The notes beneath the pieces were generated by a model, which did no database searches, had not been told where the DNA came from, and saw only the letters and a list, made by a program, of their open reading frames with translations. A DNA stretch of 64,000 bases from Bacteroidales bacterium (GTDB lineage: Bacteria; Bacteroidota; Bacteroidia; Bacteroidales; UBA932). The DNA is taken from positions 1 through 64,000 of the forward strand of contig JAFYEZ010000035.1 in the NCBI GenBank assembly GCA_017544005.1, given 5' to 3'. The translations under genes and the position numbers were made by a program. Of the stretch, positions 33,737-43,284 are shown piece by piece (the first letter of the stretch is position 1; every line of letters starts with the position of its first letter).

Positions 33737-34636
33737 TTACTGAATATCTTTGCGATACGGGATGGAATCCTGCGCGCCCATCTTCTGGACCGCCAGGGCC
33801 GAAGCCTTGGTGGCGAATGCCGCGGCCACGGTCAGCGACTTGCCCTCGCTCAGGGCCACGCAGAGCGCGCCGCAGAAGGTATCGCCGGCCGCGGTGGTAT
33901 CCACCGCCTTGACCTTGCAGGCAGGTACGAATTTCTGTATTCCGCCCGTGCAGACCAGCGATCCGCGGGAACCGAGGGTGATGATCACATCCTGGACGCC
34001 TTTGGAGCGCAGGACAGCCACAGCCTTGTCCAACGAGGCTTCATCGGTCTCGATGCCCGTCATCAGGGCGGTTTCCGTCTGGTTCGGAGTGATCAGCGAG
34101 AGGTAGCGGAAGAGTTCCTCGGGCAGCGGGCAGGCCGGTGCCGGATTGAGGATCACGTAGACGCCGGCCTCATGGGCAATGCGGGCGGCCTCCAGCACCG
34201 TTTCCACCGGAACTTCCAGCTGGAGAATCAGATACGATGCTTCTGCAATCACGCCGCGCAGGTTGCGGATATCCTCCGGCGTGAGGTCGCCGTTGGCACC
34301 GGGCGCCACGGCGATGCTGTTTTCCGCCTTGGCATCCACCAGGATCAGCGCCACGCCCGAGGGGGCGTCGCTGCGCAGGATATGGGAGGTGTCAATCCCC
34401 TCTTTCTCATAGCCCTTGATGGCGTTGTCGCCGAAAATGTCGCGGCCTACCTTGCAGACGAAGGTCACATCACCGCCCAGGCGGCGGGCAGCCACGGCCT
34501 GGTTCGCCCCCTTTCCGCCGGCGCCCATCAGGAACTTGCCGCCCAGAATGGTCTCGCCGGGAGCCGGGAGTCTTTCGCTCTTGATGGTCATATCGGTATT
34601 GCTACTGCCAATGACCAGAATCTTTCCGTTTTTCAT
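33737..34636 (-). CDS. rbsK: Ribokinase
   Basis: 299 aa PfkB-family kinase that phosphorylates D-ribose to ribose 5-phosphate in the cytoplasm. Seen: MKNGKILVIGSSNTDM at the N-terminus, the GGKGANQA sugar-binding signature (40-47), PAPACPLPEELFRYLSLITPNQTE, and the catalytic-Asp and anion-hole motif DTTAAGDTF (the usual GAGD reads AAGD here). Between the permease and the nucleoside kinase it anchors the reading of this locus as a ribose/ADP-ribose utilisation system. Confidence 0.96.
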   Translation of the reverse strand: MKNGKILVIGSSNTDMTIKSERLPAPGETILGGKFLMGAGGKGANQAVAARRLGGDVTFVCKVGRDIFGDNAIKGYEKEGIDTSHILRSDAPSGVALILVDAKAENSIAVAPGANGDLTPEDIRNLRGVIAEASYLILQLEVPVETVLEAARIAHEAGVYVILNPAPACPLPEELFRYLSLITPNQTETALMTGIETDEASLDKAVAVLRSKGVQDVIITLGSRGSLVCTGGIQKFVPACKVKAVDTTAAGDTFCGALCVALSEGKSLTVAAAFATKASALAVQKMGAQDSIPYRKDIQ

Positions 34637-34657
34637 ATTCGAAGAATTATTTGATAA

Positions 34658-36328
34658 TTAGACATATAGGCTGCCGCCCACGAATTCGCGAAGCAGCGAA
34701 GTCGGCGGAATCTCCTTGTCCGGCACCGGGGTGAAGTAATGGATGAACTTCAGCAGACGGTGCGCCTCGGCATACTCCGGGCAGTCCTGCGGCACGCTGG
34801 CCAGAATCGGCTCGGCATGGTTGCGCAGCACTGCGAACTCAATCAGGTAGGAGGAGTTGAACATCATGTCCGCGTTCTCCTGGTAGGGATTGATCCACTT
34901 GGCCTCCGCCGCCCGCACGTTGGGCCACTGGGCGATCGTCTCGCGGGCCGAGAAGGCGCCCTTGTTGTAGTCGCGCACGATGCGGCGCAGCAGACGGTTG
35001 TCGCTGGTAGGGATCCAGTTGTGGTTGTCCAGCGAGATGCTGGTCAGCGTGGAGATGAAGATCCGGAACTTGACCGATTCGGGAATCTGGTCCGTGAGGC
35101 GCGGATTGAGGGCGTGGATACCCTCGAGCAGCAGCACGGAACCGGAGCGGAGTTTCAGCTTCTTGCCGTTGTACTCGCGGATGCCGGTCTTGAAGTTGTA
35201 TTCGGGCACGTCCACCGTCTCGCCGGCGAGCAGTTTCAGCAGGTCGGCCTGCAGCATGTCGTGGTCCACCGTGTCGAAGTTGTCGAAGTCATAGCTGCCG
35301 TCGGGCAGTTTCGGGGTCTCCACGCGGTTTACGAAGTAATCGTCCGTCGAGAAACTGATGGGACGGATGCCGCACGCCTTGAGTTGGATGCTGAGCCGGC
35401 GGCAGAAAGTGGTCTTGCCGCTGCTGCTCGGACCGGTGATGAGCACCACGCGGAGCGGGTCGCTCTCCTGCTGGCAGCGACGGGTGATCTCCTCGGCAAT
35501 CTGCACGATTTTCTTCTCCTGCAGCGCCTCGGAAACCTGGATCAGCTCGCTGGCGCGGCCGCTCTGGCAGGCCAGGTTGACATCTCCCACGTTGGTCAGT
35601 CCCATGATGATGTTCCAGCGGAGGTTCTCCGAAAAGACCTCGAAGGTCTTAGGTTGCGGAAAGAGCTGCGTGGGGCGGCCGGGATTATCCGAATCCGGCG
35701 TGCGGAGCAGCATACCGCCGTTGTAATGGTCCAGCGCCCAGACCTTCAGATAGCCGGTGGAGGGCACCAGACGGCCGTAATAGTAGTCTGCCGAATCCTC
35801 CAGCGTGTAGTAGTCTGTATAAGTCTGTCCACTGGTTTCCAGGAGTTTGACCTTGTCATCATAGCCCATCTCCTTGAAAATCCGGACAGCCTCTTCCACC
35901 TTGGCTTCGAAGCGGTGGAAGGGAATGTCCGCATCCACCAGCTCCTTCATCCGCTTGCGGATGTCCACGACGTCGGCCTCGGTCAGGGGCTCCCCGCCCT
36001 TCTTGACGAAGTTGCAGAAGTATCCGCCTGAGATGGGATGCTCCATATAGATGCGGCTCTTGGGCAGCACATCCTGCGCAGCCTTGCTCAGCAGAAAACA
36101 GAGCGAGCGACAGTATACCCGTCGCCCGCTGGCGTTCGTGCAGTCCACATACTCGACATCCTTGCTGTTGTAGGCCTTATACTTGAGTCCCTGCGAAACA
36201 TTGTTCACGCGGGCGGAAACGATGGGCCAGGGCTGGCTGAATTCAAAGGAAGGGAGCATTTCCAGCAGGGAAGTTCCCTCCGGAAACTCCTTTGTAACAC
36301 CGTTGTTTTTACAGAATATGCTGATCAT
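34658..36328 (-). CDS. Nucleoside kinase (TGS/SAD domain plus uridine-kinase-like domain)
   Basis: 556 aa, the usual length of the Bacteroidota and Firmicutes nucleoside kinase. N-terminal TGS-like (about 1-60) and threonyl/alanyl-tRNA-synthetase SAD-like region (about 60-230). The C-terminal uridine-kinase/phosphoribulokinase P-loop domain has Walker A GPSSSGKTT (299-307), STDDYF, and LLLEGIHALNP. It phosphorylates a nucleoside or pentose. The ATG at 36328 is preferred; a TTG at 36346 lies in the -7 box TATTTTTG. It is 21 bp upstream of rbsK and may be the first gene of the ribose locus, or an independent housekeeping gene read into it. Confidence 0.92.
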   Translation of the reverse strand: MISIFCKNNGVTKEFPEGTSLLEMLPSFEFSQPWPIVSARVNNVSQGLKYKAYNSKDVEYVDCTNASGRRVYCRSLCFLLSKAAQDVLPKSRIYMEHPISGGYFCNFVKKGGEPLTEADVVDIRKRMKELVDADIPFHRFEAKVEEAVRIFKEMGYDDKVKLLETSGQTYTDYYTLEDSADYYYGRLVPSTGYLKVWALDHYNGGMLLRTPDSDNPGRPTQLFPQPKTFEVFSENLRWNIIMGLTNVGDVNLACQSGRASELIQVSEALQEKKIVQIAEEITRRCQQESDPLRVVLITGPSSSGKTTFCRRLSIQLKACGIRPISFSTDDYFVNRVETPKLPDGSYDFDNFDTVDHDMLQADLLKLLAGETVDVPEYNFKTGIREYNGKKLKLRSGSVLLLEGIHALNPRLTDQIPESVKFRIFISTLTSISLDNHNWIPTSDNRLLRRIVRDYNKGAFSARETIAQWPNVRAAEAKWINPYQENADMMFNSSYLIEFAVLRNHAEPILASVPQDCPEYAEAHRLLKFIHYFTPVPDKEIPPTSLLREFVGGSLYV

Positions 36329-36343
36329 AACATATTGTTTTTG

Positions 36344-36351
36344 CAAAAATA
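36344..36351 (-). promoter_or_regulatory. -7 box of the nucleoside kinase and ribose locus
   Basis: TATTTTTG on the minus strand, 15 bp upstream of the nucleoside kinase ATG. No clear TTTG is found 19-21 nt further upstream. Confidence 0.45.
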
Positions 36352-36374
36352 CGAAGAGCGATGCGGATAACCTG

Positions 36375-36396
36375 CGCGTTTGCGCGCGCGAACGCG
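36375..36396. repeat. GC-rich near-palindrome between divergent genes
   Basis: CGCGTTTGCG and CGCGAACGCG, two nt apart, pair over ten positions with a single T-G wobble. It lies in an otherwise AT-rich 134-bp gap between the nucleoside kinase and the HAD gene. No T-tract follows on either strand, so it is an operator-like site rather than a terminator. Confidence 0.4.
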
Positions 36397-36429
36397 ACCA
36401 ATTATTACCATTTTATCAACAGGATTCCG

Positions 36430-36437
36430 TATATTTG
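36430..36437 (+). promoter_or_regulatory. -7 box of the HAD/VanZ/amidase operon
   Basis: TATATTTG, 25 bp upstream of the ATG at 36463. No TTTG at the expected -33 distance. Confidence 0.4.
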
Positions 36438-36462
36438 CCCCGACAAAAACGAAGGACCCGAT

Positions 36463-37320
36463 ATGAAGCGCAAAATCCCCACCGTCGCCCTGATCTACGA
36501 CTTTGACGGCACCCTCTCCCCAGGAAACATGCAGGAATTCGGTTTCATCCAGGCAATCGGCAAGACGCCGAAGGAGTTCTGGGCGCTGAGCAATGTCAAT
36601 CCGGAGGGCCAGGAGGTCAACCATGTGCTCTCCTACATGAAACTGATGATCGACGAGGCCCGCAAGGCCGGCGTCTCTCTCACCCGAGAGAGTTTCGTCT
36701 CGTTCGGACGCGACATCCGCCTGCTGGACGGCGTCAAGGAGTGGTTTTCCATCATCAACCAGTACGGCAAGGAGCACGGGGTCCATATCGAGCACTACAT
36801 CAACTCTTCCGGTCTGACCGAACTCATCGAGGGCAGCAGCATCGCGGGCGAATTCAAGAAGATCTTCGCATGCTCCTTCTGGTACGACGAGAACGGCATC
36901 GCCGTCTGGCCCGCCGTGGCGGTGGACTATACCGGCAAGACGCAGTTCCTCTTCAAGATTGCCAAGGGCATCACGGACATCAGCGACAATACTAAAGTCA
37001 ACGAAAGCCGTCCCGAGGAGGACAAGCCCATCCCCTTCACCAACATGATCTATTTCGGTGACGGAGAGACGGATATCCCCTGCATGAAGATTGTCAAGAT
37101 GTTCGGCGGAAACTCCATCGCCGTCTGGCGGGACGGGAACGAGAAACAGCAGAAGACGGCACACAAGCTGCTCCGGCAAAACCGGGTCAACTTCATGTGC
37201 AAGGCAGATTATACCATCGGCGGAGAAATCTACAAAGTGGTCACGACCATCATCGACAAGGTGAAGGCCGAGGACGAATTCACCCGCCTCCAGCGCAAGA
37301 AAGGCAACTATGTCCGCTAA
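36463..37320 (+). CDS. HAD-superfamily phosphatase (SerB-like)
   Basis: 285 aa. HAD motif I DFDGTLSPG with nucleophile D13 and D15, then GVSLTRESFVSFG, SSGLTELIEGSSIA as motif II region, and motif IV YFGDGETDIPCMKIV. It resembles phosphoserine-phosphatase-like HAD proteins with a helical cap of about 100 residues. Cytoplasmic; substrate unknown. Start: ATG at 36463, right after the -7 box at 36430; a longer reading from 36361 would begin upstream of that promoter. Overlaps the next gene by 11 bp. Confidence 0.88.
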   Translation: MKRKIPTVALIYDFDGTLSPGNMQEFGFIQAIGKTPKEFWALSNVNPEGQEVNHVLSYMKLMIDEARKAGVSLTRESFVSFGRDIRLLDGVKEWFSIINQYGKEHGVHIEHYINSSGLTELIEGSSIAGEFKKIFACSFWYDENGIAVWPAVAVDYTGKTQFLFKIAKGITDISDNTKVNESRPEEDKPIPFTNMIYFGDGETDIPCMKIVKMFGGNSIAVWRDGNEKQQKTAHKLLRQNRVNFMCKADYTIGGEIYKVVTTIIDKVKAEDEFTRLQRKKGNYVR

Positions 37321-37708
37321 GAAGAAACAGCACAGCTGGCGCAAGGTGTTCGTCGTGATGTTCGTCCTCTATATGGGCGTCCTGATCTACCTCTATTTCG
37401 GAGAGATGCCCTCTTTCCTGAAGCTTCCGCGCACCATTCTGGACATTCCCTCCGACAAAGTGGGACACTTCCTCATGTTCCTGCCGTATCCTTTCCTGGC
37501 GCACGGCTCCTCCTTTACGGGCAAGCGCAAGTGGCGTGACCTGCTCTTCGTGCACCTGAGCGGTATTCTGATCGCCTTCGTTTTTGAACTGCTGCAAAGC
37601 ACACTGGCCGTCCACCGCACCACCGATCCCTGGGACCTGGTGGCCAATGTCGCTTCGCTCACCCTCGCCACGCTGATCCTCTCCGTCATCGACCTCTTCA
37701 AAAAGTAA
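37310..37708 (+). CDS. VanZ-family membrane protein
   Basis: 132 aa, three to four hydrophobic helices. VanZ-like pattern: SDKVGHFLMFLPYPFLAHGS and the acidic EL in FVFELLQSTLAVHRTTDPWDLVANVAS. VanZ proteins alter teicoplanin resistance in enterococci; the role in Bacteroidota is unknown and probably concerns the envelope. Overlaps the HAD gene by 11 bp and lies 4 bp before the amidase-like gene. Confidence 0.85.
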   Translation: MSAKKKQHSWRKVFVVMFVLYMGVLIYLYFGEMPSFLKLPRTILDIPSDKVGHFLMFLPYPFLAHGSSFTGKRKWRDLLFVHLSGILIAFVFELLQSTLAVHRTTDPWDLVANVASLTLATLILSVIDLFKK

Positions 37709-37712
37709 CCCG

Positions 37713-40700
37713 ATGCGCCGACCGCTGCTTCTGACCGCACTGCTGCTTCTGCTCTTTTCCGGCAGAATCGCCGCACAAGTCCCTGCAGACTCGATTCCGG
37801 GTCTGCCGGAGTTCACGCCGCTCTGCGATTCGATCGTGGCCTTCATGAAACCGCGGGCCGAACTCTACAAGCCGATCTTCGTGGACAAGGCCGTCTGGCT
37901 CCCGCGCAAAGGGGTTTTCCAGATCACTTTCTGCAAGGACCTGGCCACCTACCCCTTCCGTGCGGGCGATGCAGCCCATCTCTATGCACTTCTCCGGGAG
38001 CAGATGCCCGAGCCATACAGCCAATATGCCGACCGTTTCGTCATCATCAGCAACGGGCACGATATCAAGGATATAGCTACCGATTACTTCGAAGGAGGCA
38101 AAACCCCGGTCCGCGAATATGAAAAGCTGGTGGCCCCGCGCCGCGACAAGGGATTCGTGCCGCTCGTCACCCCGCTTTCGCGCCCCTACAAGATCAGCCG
38201 GGGTCTGCAGGGACGCCACATCGCCCTCTGGCAGAGCCACGGCTACTATTATGAATCTTCCCTCGACCGCTGGGAATTCCAGCGGGGCCGCATTTTCGGC
38301 ACCGTCGAGGACCTCTATACGCAGAGCTACGTGCTCCCGTTCCTCGTGCCGATGCTCGAGAATTCCGGCGCCGTGGTGTTGCTGCCGCGCGAGCGGGACT
38401 GCAACCCCGTGGAGATCATCGTGGACAACGACCAGCCCTCCACTGGCTACCGGGAAAGCGGCAAGTGGCGCAAAGCCCCCCACAGCGGCTTTGCCGATCC
38501 CAAACCGGCCTATACGACCGGCGAAAACCCCTTCCGGATGGGAACGGCCCGCATGATTTCCGGCAGCAAGAATGCCGCTGCGGAGGCCTCCTGGACGCCT
38601 TCCTTCCCGGTTGCCCGGGACTATGCGGTCTATGTCTCCTACCAGTCGCTGGACAGCAGCGCCACCGACGCCTGCTACGAAGTCCGCCACAAAGGCGGCA
38701 GCAGCCGTTTCGCCGTGAACCAACAGATGGGCGGCGGCACCTGGATCTATCTGGGTACCTTCCCCTTCGACCAGGGCGCGGCCAAGGGACAGGGCGTCTA
38801 TCTGACGGGCAAAACCGCCCGCAGCAAGGCCGTCATTACGGCCGATGCCGTCAAGTTCGGCGGCGGTACGGGCAACATTCTCCGGGGCGGAGAAAAGCCC
38901 GGAGAAGGCACCGTATCGGGCTATCCGCGCTTCACCGAGGCCGCCCGCTACTGGCTCCAGTGGGCCGGTTTCCCCGATTCCGTCTATGCCCCCAACAAAC
39001 TCTCCAGCGACTACCGGGACGATTTCCAGAGCCGCGGGCACTGGGTCAACCTGCTCTCGGACGGCTCCTACCTCAAACCGGACCGCAAGGGATACGGCAT
39101 CCCCATCGACCTCTCCTTCGCCTTCCACACCGATGCCGGCCTGCGGGAGGGCGATTCCATCGTCGGCACGCTGGCCATCTACACCGAGCGCGCGCACGGC
39201 AAGGTCAAATTCCCGACGGGCGTCTCGCGCAGCGTCAACCGCGACCTGGCAGACCTGGTGCAGACCCAGGTGGTGGAGGACATCCGCGCCCGTTACGACA
39301 CGGCCTGGACGCGGCGCGGCCTCTGGGACCGCTCCTACTCCGAATGCAGCACGCCCGAAGTCCCCTCGATGATTCTGGAACTCCTTTCGCACCAGAACTT
39401 TGCCGACATGCGTTACGGCCTGGATCCTGCCTTCCGGTTCGACGTCTCGCGGGCCGTTTACAAGGGCATTCTGAAGTACCTATGCTGGCTGAACGACCGG
39501 CCTTACGCCGTCCAGCCCCTCCCCGTCACTTCGCTGGCGCTTGAGGTGCAGCGCAGCGGCGCACAGGCTACGGCCGCCCTCAGCTGGACGCCCGTGGAAG
39601 ATCCGCTCGAGCCGACGGCCAGTCCCACCTCCTACCGCGTCCGGATGCGCGTGGACGAGGGCGCCTTCGATGAGGGATTCATCGCCGACGGCGTGAGCGC
39701 CCGCATTCCCATCGAACCCGGCCATCTCTACAGTTTCCAGGTGACGGCCCTCAATGCCGGCGGCGAAAGTTTCCCGTCGGAAATCCTGGCGGCCGGAATC
39801 GCGGAAAAGTCCCGCTCCAAAGGAAAAACCGCGCTGATAATCAATAATTTCAATCGCGTTGCAGCGCCGGCCAGCTTCTCCGACTCCACCTTTGCCGGTT
39901 TCTTCCCGGCCATCGAGAGCGGCGTTCCCTATCTCCACGATATCTCCTTTACCGGTGACCAGTACGAATTCCGCCGGCTCGTTCCCTGGATGGACGACGA
40001 CAACCCGGGATTCGGTGCATCGGGCAGCGAATGGGAGACCCGCGTCATCGCCGGCAACAGTTTCGACTTCGTTTCCGTTCACGGCGCCGCCCTGCTCAAG
40101 GCGGGCTACGACTTCGCCTCCGCCAGCCGGAATGCCGTCCTGGAGGGCCGCGTAACGCTGGGTAACTATCCGGTGGTCGATCTTCTCTGCGGCAAGCAGC
40201 TCTCCACGCGCACCGGCCGCAACACCTGGCGCCACCAGGTCTTCCCCGCCCGGCTGCGGGAGCATCTGAAAGCCTATACCGACGGCGGCGGCAACCTGCT
40301 CATATCCGGCGCCCATATCGCCTCCGATGCCTGGGACGACCTCTACAGCACCACACCGGACTCCGTCTGGTTTACGCAGGAGGTGAAACCCACCCGCGAC
40401 TTCATCCGCGGCACCCTCAAATACAAATGGATGACCACGCGCGGCACGACTTCCGGCCGGGTCCGCAGCGTGCGTAACGACGCCGGTTTCCCGGACGATC
40501 TCGCCCTCCGTTTCCAGAACCGCTACGATGCGAATCTCTATAGCGTAGAGGCCCCGGACGGCCTGATTCCGGACTGCCCGCAGGCCCGGACCATCCTCCG
40601 CTACGGCGACAACAACATCTCCGCAGGCATCTTCTACCAAGGTGCCTACCGGGTCATCGCCATCGGCTTCCCCCTGGAGACAGTAACAGGCGACCGCCAA

Positions 40701-40742
40701 CGCGACCGCCTGTTTGCCGAATTGCTCCGCCTGTTCGAATAG
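37713..40742 (+). CDS. Exported amidase-like protein with inserted golvesin domain and Fn3
   Basis: 1009 aa. Signal peptide (1-22). Residues 165-220 and 400-590 match the two halves of an Amidase_3 (N-acetylmuramoyl-L-alanine amidase) fold. Probable Zn ligands are H176 (LWQSHG), E199 (TVEDLY) and H472 (FAFHTDAG); the probable catalytic Glu is E556 (MILELLSHQNFAD). Residues about 240-395 are a golvesin-C-like beta sandwich inserted between them. An Fn3 domain (about 605-690) and a C-terminal alpha/beta domain (LLISGAHIASDAWDD) follow. Homologues are often named xanthan lyase, which this layout does not support. Likely peptidoglycan or envelope hydrolase. Confidence 0.8.
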   Translation: MRRPLLLTALLLLLFSGRIAAQVPADSIPGLPEFTPLCDSIVAFMKPRAELYKPIFVDKAVWLPRKGVFQITFCKDLATYPFRAGDAAHLYALLREQMPEPYSQYADRFVIISNGHDIKDIATDYFEGGKTPVREYEKLVAPRRDKGFVPLVTPLSRPYKISRGLQGRHIALWQSHGYYYESSLDRWEFQRGRIFGTVEDLYTQSYVLPFLVPMLENSGAVVLLPRERDCNPVEIIVDNDQPSTGYRESGKWRKAPHSGFADPKPAYTTGENPFRMGTARMISGSKNAAAEASWTPSFPVARDYAVYVSYQSLDSSATDACYEVRHKGGSSRFAVNQQMGGGTWIYLGTFPFDQGAAKGQGVYLTGKTARSKAVITADAVKFGGGTGNILRGGEKPGEGTVSGYPRFTEAARYWLQWAGFPDSVYAPNKLSSDYRDDFQSRGHWVNLLSDGSYLKPDRKGYGIPIDLSFAFHTDAGLREGDSIVGTLAIYTERAHGKVKFPTGVSRSVNRDLADLVQTQVVEDIRARYDTAWTRRGLWDRSYSECSTPEVPSMILELLSHQNFADMRYGLDPAFRFDVSRAVYKGILKYLCWLNDRPYAVQPLPVTSLALEVQRSGAQATAALSWTPVEDPLEPTASPTSYRVRMRVDEGAFDEGFIADGVSARIPIEPGHLYSFQVTALNAGGESFPSEILAAGIAEKSRSKGKTALIINNFNRVAAPASFSDSTFAGFFPAIESGVPYLHDISFTGDQYEFRRLVPWMDDDNPGFGASGSEWETRVIAGNSFDFVSVHGAALLKAGYDFASASRNAVLEGRVTLGNYPVVDLLCGKQLSTRTGRNTWRHQVFPARLREHLKAYTDGGGNLLISGAHIASDAWDDLYSTTPDSVWFTQEVKPTRDFIRGTLKYKWMTTRGTTSGRVRSVRNDAGFPDDLALRFQNRYDANLYSVEAPDGLIPDCPQARTILRYGDNNISAGIFYQGAYRVIAIGFPLETVTGDRQRDRLFAELLRLFE

Positions 40743-40756
40743 CGGAAGTCTCTCAA

Positions 40757-43216
40757 TTAGAAGAAGTAGCCGAACGTAAAGTAGGTTCCGAAACCGTGGG
40801 TCTTGCTCCAGCTGCCTGCGACATGGATCGGGCCGAGGAACGACTTGAGGCCCAGATCCAGGGCGAAAGCGAAGTCGTTCACCGGCTTGTGGAACAGGTT
40901 CTTGAAATCGATCGTGGCGGTGTAGGCCACCGGATTGGTCGGAGAAGACAACTCAATCTCGCTGTTCTGTAGCAGGGCGCTCCTGGCCGTCAGATAACTC
41001 TTGTGGGTCAAACGAAAGCGAAGATCAAGTCCCATACTGAAGGTATGGCCGAAGCACTTCTGATAGCCTTGGGTCATACCAAAATAAGGAATCTGGTAGT
41101 CATAGTAACGCCCTTCCTGGATACCGCCGGCATAAACATCGTGTGCCTCATGAATATCTTCCTGCATCCGGTTCGGCCGGAATCCGTAATAGAGATGCGG
41201 GAGAAGGGTGAAACGGCCTATCGAAATGGCCCCTTCCAGGACTCCTATTCCCACCACGTAAGGATCCACTTTCGCAGTCTTGATGCTCTCAGAAGCATTA
41301 TCCCATTTGTCATAGAGACCGCTGTACATATAGCGTCCTGAAAGGCCGAACCGGAATCCTTTCGTGGGGAAATACCCGTCGTTGAAGGTATCCAGCTTAA
41401 AATCGACGAAGGAGGATATCCAGGCGTTCTTAAGATTCCAATCGAACATCCGGCCCTGCCCCCAGAGGTAATTGTACAGCGGAGCGGTATCCGCCGAAAC
41501 GCCCACGCGGAAGTGACCGAAGACCAGGTTTCCATCCTCCAGGTAGAAGTTCACCCGGGGATAGAACGTATTGTAGGAAGAGCCGCCGGATTCCTCGTGG
41601 CGCAGGCGGGTATCCAGTCCGATACCCAAGACCGGCAGGCGGTTGAGCGGCTTGTAGGAAGCCTCCAGGTTCAGATGGGGGTTGTTGCCGAACTTGAGTT
41701 CGCCCAGGAAGCGGAAGCCATTGAGTTTGCGGGTGTTCAGACCCAGCAGCAAACTGGCATACACCACCTCGTCGCTGTCGGCGTGGAGGCCTACACCCAC
41801 CTCGTTGGTCTGCCCTTTCTGGCAATCGAAAACGAGGATGTAAGGCTCCGAATTGCCCACAAGATGGTACGTGACGGATTCAAAGGCGCGGGTACCGTAG
41901 AGATACGAGATCAAGCCATCCACTTCCCGACGGCCGAAATAGGCGTCTTTGGGAATCAGGCGGGTACCGATCAGCCGGTTCTCTTCCTTGTGGGTCACCC
42001 CCTTGAGGGCGATGCCGGCGATGCGGACCTTCTTCTGTCCGAGGTCGATCGCGCAGGCTGCCTCCCGTTTGGCCGGCACGGCGCCCACTTTGGCGGCAAT
42101 GGCGTCGAAATCGGCGCTGTGCTGCTGCGCGAGTTCGTAGCCCTGACGGATGATATCCGCTACGCTCGCATCGTCAAAGGAGAGCATCGTATAGCCGGGC
42201 AGCTCGTGCTGAAGCAGCACATCCGTGTTTTCGCGGTTGGGACGCGCAGCATCGGAGGCCATCATCGTGATATTCTGCATCGCCAGGCTGGCCACGGTAC
42301 GCAGGTCCGCCAGCGAACGGGGAACCGGCATCTCGGAGCCGATGACGATATCCGCCCCCATGGCGCGGGCCACGTCCACCGGGAAATTGTTCCGGGTACC
42401 GCCGTCCGAGAGGATCATGCCCTTGGTACGGACCGGACGGAAATAGAACGGGATGGCCATCGTGGAGCGCATGGCATCCACCAGGTCGCCGTCCATCCAG
42501 TTTTTCTCACTCATCGAATACATGTCGGTCACCACGCAGAAGAAGGGAATCGGCAGCGCGTCAAAGGCGATGGAGTCCTGATAACCGACGGAGAGGGAAC
42601 TCAGGGTGTTTCGGACGTTGAACCCGAAGAGGAAGCCGTCAGGCAGACCGAGGCCGGCCTTGGCCAGCATTTCGGAGGCCATGTCGGCGGTTTTGGTCTC
42701 CATATCCTTGATGGAGCGTTCAATCTCGACCTCGCGACGGACACGCGACAGGACATCTTCTTTCTCGTAGTGGAAGGGAACCGTCAGCGCAAAACGCTCG
42801 CGGTTCTTACGCTGGCGGAAACTCTGGTAGGAGTCCGGCACACGGTCGGACATCATGATGGACCAGTCGATATCGCGCACCAGGGAGTCCAGGTAATTGG
42901 CATCGTATCCGAGGGCGTACATGCCGGAGAGCAGACCGCCCATGCTGGTACCGCCGATCAGGTCGACGGGAATTCCACGCTCCTCCAGATAACGGAGCAG
43001 ACCGATATGAGCCATACCGCGGGCGCCGCCGCCGCCGAGGATCACGGCCACCGTAGGCCGGTGCTGCCGGATGGAATCCATCCTGGCCCGCACGCGGGCA
43101 ATGGCGATCGAATCGCCGACCGGATCCACACTGGGCATGACCAAGCCGTTGGCATTCTGTGCATTGGCCGTTGTGAACGCCAATAACACAGTCCAAATGA
43201 CTAACAGTTTTTTCAT
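40757..43216 (-). CDS. Patatin-like phospholipase with C-terminal outer-membrane barrel
   Basis: 819 aa. Signal peptide (1-20). Patatin domain: oxyanion loop [12 protein letters not shown] (61-72), nucleophile S91 in GGTSMGG, catalytic D271 in [10 protein letters not shown]. After a POTRA-like segment (about 390-470: [34 protein letters not shown]) comes a 16-strand BamA/TamA-type barrel ending [11 protein letters not shown], with the terminal Phe typical of outer-membrane proteins. This is the PlpD/type Vd-like architecture; many Bacteroidota carry it. Monocistronic, tail to tail with the amidase-like gene. Confidence 0.92.
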   Translation of the reverse strand: MKKLLVIWTVLLAFTTANAQNANGLVMPSVDPVGDSIAIARVRARMDSIRQHRPTVAVILGGGGARGMAHIGLLRYLEERGIPVDLIGGTSMGGLLSGMYALGYDANYLDSLVRDIDWSIMMSDRVPDSYQSFRQRKNRERFALTVPFHYEKEDVLSRVRREVEIERSIKDMETKTADMASEMLAKAGLGLPDGFLFGFNVRNTLSSLSVGYQDSIAFDALPIPFFCVVTDMYSMSEKNWMDGDLVDAMRSTMAIPFYFRPVRTKGMILSDGGTRNNFPVDVARAMGADIVIGSEMPVPRSLADLRTVASLAMQNITMMASDAARPNRENTDVLLQHELPGYTMLSFDDASVADIIRQGYELAQQHSADFDAIAAKVGAVPAKREAACAIDLGQKKVRIAGIALKGVTHKEENRLIGTRLIPKDAYFGRREVDGLISYLYGTRAFESVTYHLVGNSEPYILVFDCQKGQTNEVGVGLHADSDEVVYASLLLGLNTRKLNGFRFLGELKFGNNPHLNLEASYKPLNRLPVLGIGLDTRLRHEESGGSSYNTFYPRVNFYLEDGNLVFGHFRVGVSADTAPLYNYLWGQGRMFDWNLKNAWISSFVDFKLDTFNDGYFPTKGFRFGLSGRYMYSGLYDKWDNASESIKTAKVDPYVVGIGVLEGAISIGRFTLLPHLYYGFRPNRMQEDIHEAHDVYAGGIQEGRYYDYQIPYFGMTQGYQKCFGHTFSMGLDLRFRLTHKSYLTARSALLQNSEIELSSPTNPVAYTATIDFKNLFHKPVNDFAFALDLGLKSFLGPIHVAGSWSKTHGFGTYFTFGYFF

Positions 43217-43269
43217 GTAAATGAGGATAATTTAGCGGAGCTAAGTTACGACAAAAATCGCAAAGGTGC

Positions 43270-43277
43270 TAAATTTG
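43270..43277 (+). promoter_or_regulatory. -7 box of the MATE gene
   Basis: TAAATTTG only 7 bp before the ATG at 43285, so the mRNA would be nearly leaderless. No clear -33 box. Confidence 0.4.
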
Positions 43278-43284
43278 CACCCGC

